Source: Trichomonas tenax
Taxonomy: Eukaryota; Parabasalia; Trichomonadida; Trichomonadidae
NCBI GenBank assembly: GCA_023091735.1
Contig: JALKBU010000951.1
Coordinates: 1-19,901, forward strand
Direction: 5' to 3'
DNA: 19,901 nucleotides
Made by a program: the position numbers and the translations under genes. The notes under the pieces were generated by a model. The model ran no database searches. It was not told the DNA's origin and saw only the letters and a list, made by a program, of their open reading frames with translations. Every line of letters starts with the position of its first letter. The first letter of the stretch is position 1. This document shows, in pieces, positions 1 through 8,677 of this stretch.

Positions 1-67
1 CCCGCGACTGCTTAATTTCCAGGTTCGGAATGGAGCTGGATGTTGCCAGACGGGTGTGGCCGCTTCG
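1..67 (-). rRNA. 5S ribosomal RNA, 5' part (cut by window edge)
   Basis: On the minus strand the sequence starts near GAAGCGGCCACACC, matching the eukaryotic/archaeal 5S start (yeast GCGGCCAUA). It then has a helix III closed by CCAG/CUGG around CAUUCCGAAC, followed by the conserved GAAAUUAAGC. Helix II pairs CCCG..CUG with CAG..CGGG near the window edge. About 67 of the usual ~119 nt are present; the 3' half lies outside. The 5' end is set by comparison with yeast and could be off by about 3 nt. Trichomonad 5S genes are often tandemly repeated, so more copies may lie to the left (inference). Confidence 0.85.
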
Positions 68-1494
68 AAAGGTATGTTTGACGGAAACATATAACACTAA
101 ACTGACTTCTCTCAATTTGTTTTTCACTCATCTGATAATACAGGTGTTATTTCGTCATTTTTAATATGAATATCCATATTCTACAACGGATTACCACTTT
201 ATTATTTAACAATTTTTATAGTTTTCAATTCTCTTTATTATTTGTCTCAAAAACTATAAAATATCTTTAAAAATGCCTTGACCCTTACTTCTCTATATTC
301 AATTTCATTGTAACTTTAATGGTACTCACAAGGGATATTGTAGATGCTCTTACTAAAATATTTAAGCTCTACTAACTTAAATTATAGAGATCATAATTTT
401 GGAATTTGATTAAATAAAAATTTGAAATTTGAAAATTTACATGTCAAATTATTCCAATGTGAAAAGAATATTTTTTACATATTAGTCGAGTGTTATATTC
501 TCGATATAATTGTAATTTTTCTTTCTAATCATAACTACATAAAAGCCCTTCTCACTCCCTTCCTCCCAATTTTTTTCGATAAAATTTATATGGTATATTT
601 CATGTGGCATAGGGAATATACCATATTAAGGACTAAGCTTGGTGAGCCTAAGTTCTCTAGATTTCAAAATTGGAAAATTATCATATATATGATTTCAAAT
701 CTGACTTTACATGACAAATATGGTATAACAGTTCGGATCAATACCAACCTGGCAACTATACATCGTATCTCGATACCTAATAGATAGAAAAATCCGTAAT
801 ATTTCTTAAAATGCCGAAATTTCATCACCAATTTACCTATTCCTTCATTGATACTATCAATTAATGTTGAGTATATTACTACACATCAATAATGCATGTA
901 TATATTTTTAGAAAACATCGCATATATAGTTAAAATTAGTTAAATCTAATTCGTATCTCCAAAAGTTAGGTTGCTGCAGCATTCATATTACAGCTACAGG
1001 TTCATGTATATACTGACACTATACCTACGAAAGATGATGCAATAAAATTGCCTACAATTTTTTATATATAATGACTAAATGAAGCTTATAAACATATATA
1101 AAAGTCAAAATAATTATATATTGCTCGCTTAATAATGCAAAAATTACGATTTTATAAAAAACACTATTAACTTCAATAAAGTCTTGATTATTAATTTCTA
1201 ATTGATTCAATATGTATATCTAGTAGTTAAAAAAACTTTTATGTGGGTTTATCTGTTACACAATAGGACATAAAGATAATATGAACTTTTTCCATACGAG
1301 GGATAACTTTAAAGAGTGAGAAGGTGTTTATATTGTATAAAAAAGCATAATAGAAAGAACTATCATCAACAACGGGTAAAAATAATGATAACGGCAGATT
1401 TTTATTGTGGTTGCAGTTAACTGCAGAGAAGTTCATTTCATCTGTGGGTAAGATAATATCATACCAAATAAATAATAATTCAATATTTAGAGAT
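68..1494. other. AT-rich intergenic stretch, no gene seen
   Basis: This gap separates the divergently oriented 5S and tRNA genes. No reading frame has an ATG start with protein-like composition. The 14-bp perfect palindrome TGCAGTTAACTGCA lies at 1412-1425. A TTTACATGTCA motif, like the ones in the divergent promoter near 4.6 kb, lies at about 436-446, but no gene follows it. Confidence 0.6.
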
Positions 1495-1566
1495 GGGGGT
1501 GTGGCTCAGTGGTAGAGTGCGTCTTTAGCATAGATGAGGCCGGGGGTTCGATTCCCCTCACCTCCA
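1495..1566 (+). tRNA. tRNA-Ala (anticodon AGC)
   Basis: A full cloverleaf can be folded by hand. Acceptor 1495-1501 pairs with 1559-1565 (GGGGGUG/CACCUCC). The D arm is GCTC/GAGT. Anticodon stem 1520-1524 pairs with 1532-1536, with anticodon AGC at 1527-1529. The T arm is GGGGG-TTCGATT-CCCCT. Discriminator A is at 1566, with no encoded CCA and no intron. Acceptor pair 3:70 is G-U (1497/1563), the classical identity element for alanyl-tRNA synthetase. The internal A box (TGGCTCAGTGG) and B box (GGTTCGATTCC) are intact. Confidence 0.97.
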
Positions 1567-1567
1567 A

Positions 1568-1572
1568 TTTTT
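1568..1572 (+). terminator. Pol III terminator of tRNA-Ala
   Basis: TTTTT begins two bases after the tRNA discriminator and is followed by CTTTT. This is the usual RNA polymerase III stop signal on the coding strand. Confidence 0.8.
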
Positions 1573-1870
1573 CTTTTCCAGAAAACAGGTCGATTTTTTT
1601 TTTTGAAATATTTTTTAATAATTATCTATAAATTAATAAAAATAAATTAAAATCAAAATGTATTTATTATAGATCCTCCGTTCATAAATATTTCAAAAGT
1701 CCTAAAAACAATATATTCAATGGATGAAAATGGTTGTGAAACTTTTCAACTCCGCCTGCTGTTATTTGATGCTGTATACATACATATTTTATGGTCAAAA
1801 CTGCTATAAACCAAATTGAAAGGTATATGAAGTGATTGATTTTTTCATTCTGCGTCATCCAAAATTTTGG

Positions 1871-1880
1871 TCATTTTTCA
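1871..1880 (+). promoter_or_regulatory. Initiator-like element of the UBL3-like gene
   Basis: TCATTTTTCA fits the trichomonad initiator TCA+1-Y-(T/A). The presumed +1 A at 1873 is 26 nt before the ATG at 1899, at the long end of known trichomonad leaders. The transcription start is inferred, not measured. Confidence 0.5.
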
Positions 1881-1898
1881 CCTAACATCAGGTTCGGG

Positions 1899-2240
1899 AT
1901 GTCAACAATCCTTCAATTCATGCTTCCGGGACATGAGGAGAAGCTTTCCCTTCCAGATGCATCGCTATCCTTGACTGTGGAGGACATTAGACTCAAACTT
2001 TTAAGCTTATTGAAAGATAAAAAATCTAATCCGCCTGAGTCTTCTTCCCAGATACGTTTGATATACTCGGGGAGAGTGCTGAGAGGTTCGAATCACTTAG
2101 AAAATATAATCAATAAAGAAATTCAACCTCCTTATACATTTCAAATACTAATAGGGCCGCCTGGATCAAATCCAGAACCCGCTGCACAGATAGTTAACGA
2201 CACATCGGAGCAGAAGGATGGTTGTTGCTTGTTAATTTAA
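1899..2240 (+). CDS. Membrane-anchored ubiquitin-fold protein (UBL3/MUB-like)
   Basis: The product is 113 aa, close to human UBL3 (117 aa) and plant MUBs. Residues 1-85 read as one ubiquitin fold. The stretch IRLIYSGRVLRGSNHLENI (52-70) lines up with the UBL3 core LRLIYQGRFLHGN. There is no C-terminal Gly-Gly; the tail ends CCLLI. C110 with LLI forms a CaaX box, predicted to be geranylgeranylated, and C109 next to it could be palmitoylated, as in UBL3 (CCVIL). The protein is therefore expected on membranes. Family members recruit E2 enzymes or sort cargo into vesicles; that role is transferred from the family. The frame is open upstream to 1836 but has no ATG before 1899, so this start was chosen. 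Confidence 0.82.
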   Translation: MSTILQFMLPGHEEKLSLPDASLSLTVEDIRLKLLSLLKDKKSNPPESSSQIRLIYSGRVLRGSNHLENIINKEIQPPYTFQILIGPPGSNPEPAAQIVNDTSEQKDGCCLLI

Positions 2241-3021
2241 TATATTATATTAATTTATATAGATATTATAGTCTACACTGCGTGAAACATGCAGACTTGT
2301 TGTTCTTATCGATTATAAAGTTTTTTTGTTCTTGAAAAAACGGTTTGTTATTGACAATTTCAAGATCTACGGACTTTGATATCACTAAAGATCGATTTCG
2401 GCGATGAAATTTCCAAGGAGATGCTTATCATTCGTCAATTTTGTTCGCGATCATATTATAAAAACAAGATTTTGTTTTGGATCATTTCACGCATTCATAA
2501 ACGATTACTTTCTCTATAAAGAGTTCATGAACTGTGATTCATCGATTACAGAGAAATCGAAATTGGAAACATTGTTCGTCAGCGATAAATGTCTTTGGTA
2601 TTATAGGATGGAATAAAAATTCTAAGAATAGTGTATTTATGATGTCAAAATGGATGGATAACAAATATAATTTGAGTGAATTTCATATTGGTTCCCGACT
2701 CGAAAAATTAAGACCGGAAATCAACTATCTGACTATAGCTTAGTATATTTTCAAGTTCTTTAAATGTAACATTTATGAAATGAAAAACAAACAAATATTT
2801 ATACAATAATATAAAAAAAGTAACTTAGTAATAGAATTTGATGATGGAGCTGATGATAGTGTTGAAGTCTCGAGATATCTTTTCGTATAAAAAAATTTAT
2901 ACGAAGAATACCATAAAATGAGCCTATACTAAAGTAAATGATTGATGTAGATGTCGATTTGATGATAAATGAATGCTGTGCAATGATCTTTTCGATAAAA
3001 AATTAATCGGAACCTTGAAAA
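2241..3021. other. Intergenic region between convergent genes; no convincing gene
   Basis: It separates the 3' ends of the UBL3-like gene and the 505-aa gene. A 70-codon ATG frame (2404-2616) overlaps a 69-codon frame (2534-2743) that lacks a proper start. Neither shows a recognisable domain, and the second is only open after several stops. A decayed gene cannot be excluded, but I do not call one. Confidence 0.5.
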
Positions 3022-4539
3022 TCATTCATTGGGATCTTCTTCTTCCTCAGCGCCGAGAGAAATAACGATATCCTCAGTTTTGTCTTCGATCTGAGTGCTT
3101 TGTGGAGTGTGCTGAGAAACTGTTGATTGAATTCCAGAAATTCCATCAGAATCTGTTTCAGAATCTCTTTCTGTAATGACTTTAGGTTTCTCTTCCTCTT
3201 CTGAATGTGTACATTCAGTAAATGATTCAGAACTCTGTGATTTTGATTCTTCTTCTAATTTCTCCAATTCTTCAGGCGATTCTGGTATTACTTCTTTGAC
3301 CATTACCTTACTTATAGGTTCTTCTTTAAACTCATGCTCTGGTTCTTGCTTTTCTTTCGTTTCTTCTGGTTCAGTTGAATCTGAATCAAGTAAATCTTGA
3401 GCAAATGTAATTTCATGTTGAAGATATTTGAGGTGTTCAATATCTACTATTTCATGGCTATCTGATGATTCTTCAATCGGTAAAATTTGTTCTGTATTTT
3501 GTTCGATATTGTGTTCCTCGTTTTGTTCGACATTTTGTTCAAAGTATTGTTCAGAAATATGCTGTGCGTATTGCTCTGTGTACTGTGCTGTATTTTCTTT
3601 AATTATTTGTTCCGTATTTTGATCTTCTTTTTGTTCGATATTTTGTTCTGTATATTGTTCAGCATTTTGTTTTATGTATTGCACAGGGTACTGTTCCGTA
3701 TTCTGTTCAATAATTTGTTCTGTATTTTGCATTTCTTGAGGAACTTCTTCAACATTGATTGGCTGGATGATATGTGCAGCTTCAGTTTGTGCATATTTAG
3801 TATTCGGTGTTTCGTTAACAATACTTTTTTCATTTGTCGGTATTTCAAGCGGTTGTGTATGTGAATGACTTTCAACTATATTTTCTACCTTACCTTCGAT
3901 CGTTTTTTCAATAGGATAATCATCAGCAGGTGGTATTTGATCGTCATTTTCCGAATGATATTCTTGTTTTTCTTCTGCAGCATATTGTTGTCGTAATTGT
4001 TCTTCTTCACACTGAATTTTATAATTTTGGTATTCTTTAACAATATCATCAAAGTTTGAAATCGAATTCAAAATTTCTTGGATTTGATCAGGTGATTCAA
4101 TAAGTTTGTCAAGCAAATTAAATTCAATTATTTCAGCAGCAATGATTATTCGCCATGAAGCGAAATGCAGAGCTAATGCTGCTGTTTGAATATGAGATTT
4201 TTGGGCTAAGTAAAATAATTTCTCGGATAATACTTTTTGATCCACTTTTAGATAAAATTTTATGGGTATTGGTTCATTGTAGAGTGTAATTTCTTTCTTG
4301 AGAATTTCTGATAACGGATATAGGTAATATATATATAAATTTTCTCTTTCCAATTGAACAACTTCGATATTTTCATCAATAGGAGCTTTTCCTTCGGGTT
4401 TGAATGAAAAGTTAAAATAACCTGTGTGAATTTTAACCAAGTTCGAATACTTTTCTTTAATTTGTCGCACAAGGCAATGTATTGGAACTTCCAGATTTAA
4501 CGTAAATTTAGCAGGAGTAGTAATACAAATATTATGCAT
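3022..4539 (-). CDS. Unknown protein: Ubl-like N-terminus plus 20 tetrapeptide repeats
   Basis: The product is 505 aa. Residues 1-75 have the order beta hairpin (ICITTPAKFTLNLEV), helix (LVRQIKEKY), strand-turn (FNFSFKPEGKAPIDENIEV) and a last strand (NLYIYYL). This resembles a ubiquitin-like fold (inference). A helical part follows to about residue 180, then an acidic, low-complexity tail. Residues 273-352 are twenty uninterrupted tetrapeptides of the type x-E-Q-(N/Y/I). The end is strongly acidic (AEEEEDPNE). No signal peptide or membrane segment is seen. The frame is open upstream of 4539 but only with a GTG. The ATG at 4539 is the first in-frame one and lies 14 nt after a perfect initiator. 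An upstream ATG at 4543 opens a 3-codon frame only. The function is unknown. Confidence 0.75.
   Translation of the reverse strand: MHNICITTPAKFTLNLEVPIHCLVRQIKEKYSNLVKIHTGYFNFSFKPEGKAPIDENIEVVQLERENLYIYYLYPLSEILKKEITLYNEPIPIKFYLKVDQKVLSEKLFYLAQKSHIQTAALALHFASWRIIIAAEIIEFNLLDKLIESPDQIQEILNSISNFDDIVKEYQNYKIQCEEEQLRQQYAAEEKQEYHSENDDQIPPADDYPIEKTIEGKVENIVESHSHTQPLEIPTNEKSIVNETPNTKYAQTEAAHIIQPINVEEVPQEMQNTEQIIEQNTEQYPVQYIKQNAEQYTEQNIEQKEDQNTEQIIKENTAQYTEQYAQHISEQYFEQNVEQNEEHNIEQNTEQILPIEESSDSHEIVDIEHLKYLQHEITFAQDLLDSDSTEPEETKEKQEPEHEFKEEPISKVMVKEVIPESPEELEKLEEESKSQSSESFTECTHSEEEEKPKVITERDSETDSDGISGIQSTVSQHTPQSTQIEDKTEDIVISLGAEEEEDPNE
3484..3723 (-). repeat. 12-bp coding minisatellite, 20 copies
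   Basis: Twenty in-phase 12-bp units, with coding-strand consensus ACAGAACAAAAT, encode x-E-Q-(N/Y/I) tetrapeptides (TEQI, IEQN, TEQY, AEQY, SEQY and so on). The region is exactly 240 bp with no insertion. Units have diverged mainly at positions 1 and 4. The antisense strand carries long spurious open frames rich in Cys and Phe because of the repeat. Confidence 0.9.
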
Positions 4540-4543
4540 GCAT

Positions 4544-4556
4544 AATGAAAAGTGAC
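4544..4556 (-). promoter_or_regulatory. Initiator of the 505-aa gene
   Basis: The minus strand reads GTCACTTTTCATT, identical over 13 bases to the initiator of the divergent gene. The presumed +1 A is 4553, 14 nt before the ATG at 4539. It fits TCA+1-Y-(T/A) of trichomonads. Confidence 0.7.
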
Positions 4557-4570
4557 AAATATTGAGACCT

Positions 4571-4621
4571 TTACATGTCACTTAATCAATTTACATGTCA
4601 TTTTTAAAAATTTACATGTCG
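4571..4621. promoter_or_regulatory. Three ACATGTC elements in a divergent promoter
   Basis: TTACATGTCA occurs at 4571-4580 and 4591-4600, and TTACATGTCG at 4612-4621, so the spacings are 20 and 21 bp. The outer two lie about 23-25 bp upstream of the two presumed transcription starts (4553 minus, 4641 plus). A shared regulator-binding role is inferred from copy number, even spacing and position. Confidence 0.5.
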
Positions 4622-4637
4622 AAATAAGTCTTAATTA

Positions 4638-4650
4638 GTCACTTTTCATT
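4638..4650 (+). promoter_or_regulatory. Initiator of the Sde2-like gene
   Basis: GTCACTTTTCATT has its presumed +1 A at 4641, 18 nt before the ATG at 4659. It matches the minus-strand initiator of the neighbouring gene base for base over 13 nt. Confidence 0.7.
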
Positions 4651-4658
4651 TTTGGTAA

Positions 4659-5192
4659 ATGATCAAAGTCTTTGGTAAATGTTTTTGCATTGAAAATCCA
4701 TCAGACATAAAACAGTATTTACTGAATGAATTCCATATTTCATCGAATATGTACGAGATTGTGCAGATTGGTGAAATTTCAGAAATTCGAATTTTAAATC
4801 TTGGCGGAAAAGGAGGTTTTGGTCGTGCCATCAAGAGAGAAGGTGAAAGGAGATCAAGAAAACTCCCTAGATTCAAAGATTCGTGCAGAACTTTGGGTGG
4901 AAAAAGAATTGGAGTCCTTAAAGCAAGAAAACGCATCAAAGAACTGAAAGAAAAGATACAAGAAAAGGAAAACATCAAAAATCTTCATAAGGAATTAAGA
5001 ATGAAAACCAATAAAGACAAAGAATTGGAATTACTTCAAGAAAGAGAGACAGATGCAAAAGAATCAGTTGCGCGATCGATTCAATTTGCAATTGAAAATA
5101 TTCCAAAAGAAAGACCAGTGATCAAAGATGAAAGTGTATTTACGAGTATAGACTTGGGAGACATCTTAGGTGATTTCAGTGATGCAGAATAA
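4659..5192 (+). CDS. Sde2-like splicing factor with ubiquitin-fold N-terminus
   Basis: The product is 177 aa. Residues 1-50 form a short ubiquitin-like segment ending in GG, directly followed by KGGFG: GGKGGFG at 49-55 is the hallmark of Sde2. In fission yeast, deubiquitinases cut Sde2 after this GG, and the freed protein with N-terminal Lys enters the spliceosome. Residues 56-82 (basic, then CRTLGGKR) match the next conserved Sde2 block (CR.LSGRRL in human SDE2). Residues 85-140 are a highly charged helix or coiled coil, and the tail is acidic. It is much shorter than human SDE2 (about 450 aa) and lacks a visible SAP domain. The ATG sits 18 nt after a perfect initiator. Cleavage and a splicing role are inferred from the family. 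Confidence 0.85.
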   Translation: MIKVFGKCFCIENPSDIKQYLLNEFHISSNMYEIVQIGEISEIRILNLGGKGGFGRAIKREGERRSRKLPRFKDSCRTLGGKRIGVLKARKRIKELKEKIQEKENIKNLHKELRMKTNKDKELELLQERETDAKESVARSIQFAIENIPKERPVIKDESVFTSIDLGDILGDFSDAE

Positions 5193-5662
5193 TTGACTTA
5201 AATTATTCAAAATTAATTATTTTTTCAGTCAAAAATTCAAAACACACTTTTAACGAGCCACTTATCCCCAAAACGTCTTCAATAACCATATATTATACAT
5301 TTATTGATACAAAATTAATTTAAAATCAAATATAAATTCCAAGATTCGAATAATCAAACGAAAAGCATCAAAAGAAATGTCACGGACATAATTGCCTCTA
5401 CAATTTGCAACTATTTTACTCTCTGTTTTGTTTAAATACTAAAGGTTTGCTTATATATTTTAGATTATTTTTATTTTATTTAAAGTATCTCTTTAATTAA
5501 CAAGGGTAACACTAATTGTGTTTTGTGTGTCAATGAGTCATCTTGTAAAGTGTCAGATTGTCAGATTTTGAAAAAGGTGATATTTGATGTAAAGTAAAAA
5601 AATGTCAAAAAATTAATAAAGGGGGAATATCTATTTTAATTTGATGTGACATTAAAAAGGAA
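5193..5662. other. AT-rich intergenic stretch before the dyad array
   Basis: No gene is seen. The 14-mer TGTAAAGTGTCAGA at 5544-5557 is identical to 16283-16296 inside the right terminal inverted repeat of the element at 15.5-16.3 kb. It could be a remnant end of a related element or chance in AT-rich DNA. Confidence 0.5.
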
Positions 5663-6489
5663 ATTTCATGCTTTTTTGATGCTATGTGCAACTAAACTGC
5701 ACCCTTTAGCTGCATACAGCAGCAAAAATGGACGAAAAGCACTTATGAAAAAAAAAGTTTTGTATTGAAATAATTATCGACACAAGCTGATGTTTTTACG
5801 TTTTTAGCTGGTGAAACCTTAGGACCACACAAATTCAAGACACTCACCAGCTAAAAGAGGCAAAAAAGGCTTCATCCTAGATTATAATAATAAGAAAAAA
5901 AAACGTGCCATTCGTCCATTTTTGCTGACGTGAACAACCTTATTGTATATAGTGGTTGCACATAACAGCAAAAATGAATGAAAAGCACGCCTTTTTTTTT
6001 CGAATTATATATCCAGAACAAAATCATGTTTTTTGATTCTTTAGCTAGTGAAAGTCTTAGACACATGGAGTTCTAAGGCTTTACTAACTAAAGAAGCAAA
6101 AAACATCCGTCTGCACCGAGATAACATCGGTTTAAAACTTTTTTCAAGCTTTGCTTTTTGTCCATCTTTGATACTGTGTGCAGCTATCGCGTGTGTGGTA
6201 GATGCACACAGCATCAAAGATGGACAAAAAGCAAAATATTTTTGTGAATCGAAGTTATCTCGGCAACAAAATCGAGATCTCTCGCTTCTTTAGCAGAGGT
6301 TGCCTAAGCTTCATGTTCTACTAATGATTCAGTTGCTAAAGATGCGAGAAATCTCTGTTTGCATCGAAATAATTTTGATGTATAGCTTTCATGTTAAAAG
6401 TGCTTTTCGTCCAACTTTGCTGCTGCGCGCAGCAACGGGGTATGGCGTAGTTGCACACACCAACAAAAATAGACGAAAAGCATGCTTTT
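5663..6489. repeat. Array of seven alternating palindromes, ~245-bp period
   Basis: Four 'B' dyads are centred near 5701, 5947, 6192 and 6441. Each has arms related to GCTTTTCGTCCATTTTTGCT and a loop near GTGTGCAACT. Three 'A' dyads are centred near 5829, 6066 and 6314, with arms related to TTCTTTAGCTAGTGA / TCACTAGCTAAAGAA. They alternate every ~118-128 bp, so one A+B unit is about 245 bp. The joining sequences are also related as inverted copies (for example CCGAGATAAC at 6116 and GTTATCTCGG at 6254). The arms differ between units but keep pairing within each unit. The small open frames here follow from the repeats and are not called genes. Confidence 0.85.
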
Positions 6490-6814
6490 TAATTCAAATT
6501 TAAATACTCACCCCTCTAATTTCGAATATGACGCATATTTTACTTTTGTTTTAGATATGAAATCATTCCCTCTTTTATATATTCCAATTTAAACAGATAA
6601 TCGAATGAAACTTCATCAATATAATGAATTGTAATAAAATCTTCAAAAATTAAATACAGCAAATGGTTTCCAATTAAATTCCATAATAATTCAGATAAAT
6701 CATATCAAGTTATTATATTCTGTATATTTTTAACATAAAATATGAAATATAGCTTGAAAAACTCTGATTGATGGAATATAAAGGAAACATATTTTATGAT
6801 CTGTTTGTAATGAG

Positions 6815-6823
6815 TCATTTTTC
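6815..6823 (+). promoter_or_regulatory. Initiator of the 138-aa gene
   Basis: TCATTTTTC with presumed +1 A at 6817 lies 11 nt before the ATG at 6828. This argues that the upstream in-frame ATGs (6771, 6810) are not used. Confidence 0.5.
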
Positions 6824-6827
6824 TTCA

Positions 6828-7244
6828 ATGTTTAAGGCACAAGCTATAGATGAAAAACCAAATCCTGAAACAACATTCACTGTTAACGAAATATACGAAA
6901 CTTCGATTCTTTATCACTTTTTCGAGAATGGAAATATGTTTTACGTTGCAAATATCGGCGGAAATCAGATTATCGCCACAGAAAACGATTTAATACCAGC
7001 AGATATACAGAACTATTGGTACAATATTGACCAGTACCAAACAAATGACCAACTTCCATTCATTGGAGGCGAAATTTGTTATATTTTACCTAAATCCGTC
7101 GATATTCAAGGATCTCCAAAGGTGATTATGAAAAACAAAGAAAATGGAAACCGTTATAGTATTATAACATCTCTCAAACTCAAAGAAATTGATTCGAAAA
7201 AATTACTCGACTTCTATGAAAAGAAATTCTATACCTTCGTGTAA
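6828..7244 (+). CDS. Hypothetical protein, 138 aa
   Basis: I do not recognise a family. The product is a mixed alpha/beta protein of 138 aa with strand-like segments (MFYVANIGGNQIIATEN, ICYILPKSVDI, KVIMKNKENGNRYSIITSL) and an ending helix (KKLLDFYEKKFYTFV). There is no signal peptide, membrane segment, Cys cluster or low complexity, so a single soluble domain is likely. The frame is open from 6768, with ATGs at 6771 and 6810. I chose 6828 because a trichomonad-type initiator starts 13 nt upstream, inside the longer frame. If that is wrong, the protein is up to 19 residues longer. The stop TAA begins TAAAT, which fits the trichomonad habit of a TAAA poly(A) signal overlapping the stop codon. 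Confidence 0.65.
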   Translation: MFKAQAIDEKPNPETTFTVNEIYETSILYHFFENGNMFYVANIGGNQIIATENDLIPADIQNYWYNIDQYQTNDQLPFIGGEICYILPKSVDIQGSPKVIMKNKENGNRYSIITSLKLKEIDSKKLLDFYEKKFYTFV

Positions 7245-7708
7245 ATCTAAGTCTTTCTGATTGCAAACCAAACGCATACATTACAAAAAAAATCAATTCG
7301 GAATATATTCGCTATTAATTTACTACCATTCGTATTTCATCTCTCCTTTCGACAATGCTACAAGAAATATATCATTTATACCAATACTGTTTGAATAAGT
7401 ATTCAATCATATTATTTCATTATTTTTTTAACGCAAATGTATAATTTTTATCATATGCTCTGGCAGCCATAAGAATGGTTATAAATATATTTATGTATTT
7501 TCCATTCAAATTTCATTCTTATATTCTTTGTTAATTAATATGTTTTGAAATTATCATTTAATGGTCATAAATATTCCTTCTAAACATGTACTTTGTAGTT
7601 CACTTATATAATAGTCTAAATAAACATTAACTTTTTTATTGATTAATTTTTAGTATAATAATCATAAAAAGAGATGCACAATGATGTAAAACTGTAGGTT
7701 GCACCTTT
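7245..7708. other. AT-rich gap between convergent genes
   Basis: No gene, structured RNA or notable repeat is seen. It holds the 3' ends of the 138-aa gene and the LRR gene. Confidence 0.6.
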
Positions 7709-8677
7709 TCAAAAGTGGTTTATATGTCTCACGATGATGATTTTTTGTCCATTGCATATGAAAACTGACCAGAAGTTTAATCGATTTATTGGAACATTTC
7801 TTGTGATTTTAACATCTATTTTAGAGGGTAGAGTGCAACAGAAAGAGATATTTAGATTTGTATCTTTGTTGTAATCGGATAAAACATTTATGCATGATAT
7901 GAATTCAGAAACATTTTTAAGGCTCTGATCAATTGGATCAAGAAAATTATAGTAAATACTAACATTAGGTACAGATTCAGCAATATTATTAAAAGCGTCG
8001 CAGTTGTAAATTGTCTTTTGATCTGCGACAATAATATTCTTAAATTGATTCCAGTCGTAAAATGCATAGGGTTCAACAGTAATTATATTTAAAAGAAGAG
8101 TGATATTTGTCAAACTATAACAACTATCGAAAGCATTGGAATCAAGATACGTCAAACTTGTTGGAAGGATAACAGTTTTTAAACCTGTGCAACCTAAAAA
8201 AGCATTAAAACCAATTCCTGTCAATGTTGCCGGAAAAATAATATTTGTTAAGCATGAACAAAATTTGAAAGCAGCTGTACCAATGCTCGTTAATGTTGGT
8301 GGGAGATTGATGCTTGTTAAGCTAGTGCAGCATTCGAAAGCACAATATTCAATAGATATCACTCCTTTTGGAAAGATGATATTTGCTAAATTTGAACAAA
8401 AAGAGAAAATAGAATCGCGAACATTTATCAGATTAATTGGAAGAGTGATGTTTATTAAACTTGAAAAACTATGGAAAGCATGATCACCAATACTTGTTAA
8501 ATTATTTGGAAAAGAGATATTTTTTAAATTGGAACAACTAATGAAAGCAGAAGAACCGATGCTTGTCAATGTTGATGGAAGAGTGACATTCGTTAAACTG
8601 GAACAATATTCGAAAGCATATTTGGAGATTTTTATTGTTGATTCTGATATTTCAACAGCAATTAAGTTTGGGAACAT
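7709..8677 (-). CDS. BspA-like leucine-rich repeat protein
   Basis: From the first in-frame ATG (8677) the product is 322 aa. About nine 23-residue LRR_5/BspA units follow the pattern (I)G..AF..C..L..I.LP..L, with AF-type landmarks SKYAF, GSSAF, GDHAF, EYCAF, GTAAF, GFNAF, DSNAF and EPYAF. BspA-like proteins are a huge family in trichomonads, many at the cell surface and implicated in host or bacterial contact. Here no signal peptide or membrane anchor is visible, and the last ~100 residues are not LRR. Protein-like sequence continues upstream of 8677 (to about 8722, beginning at a TTG), where the frame closes. A different frame with an ATG at 8781 reads up to that point, so a frameshift or a longer original gene is possible. 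Confidence 0.8.
   Translation of the reverse strand: MFPNLIAVEISESTIKISKYAFEYCSSLTNVTLPSTLTSIGSSAFISCSNLKNISFPNNLTSIGDHAFHSFSSLINITLPINLINVRDSIFSFCSNLANIIFPKGVISIEYCAFECCTSLTSINLPPTLTSIGTAAFKFCSCLTNIIFPATLTGIGFNAFLGCTGLKTVILPTSLTYLDSNAFDSCYSLTNITLLLNIITVEPYAFYDWNQFKNIIVADQKTIYNCDAFNNIAESVPNVSIYYNFLDPIDQSLKNVSEFISCINVLSDYNKDTNLNISFCCTLPSKIDVKITRNVPINRLNFWSVFICNGQKIIIVRHINHF

Noticed and set aside
422..787. 121-codon open frame
   Set aside because: It has no ATG at its start (TTG), is made of Ile/Tyr/Phe-rich translated AT-rich DNA, and shows no domain or upstream initiator.
1239..1436. 65-codon frame on the minus strand
   Set aside because: It is short, has no recognisable domain and is compositionally like its non-coding surroundings.
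2404..2743. Two overlapping frames of about 70 codons
   Set aside because: They have no family resemblance, the second lacks an ATG, and their common upstream frame is full of stops. A decayed gene remains possible but unproven.
3428..3864. Cys/Phe-rich frames opposite the repeat protein
   Set aside because: They are antisense translations of the 12-bp repeat; the opposite strand has the promoter and the protein-like N-terminus.
5663..6489. CRISPR array or small genes in the palindrome region
   Set aside because: Repeats are long, diverged and palindromic, without constant short repeats and unique spacers, and the host is eukaryotic. The 67-81-codon frames simply run through the hairpins.
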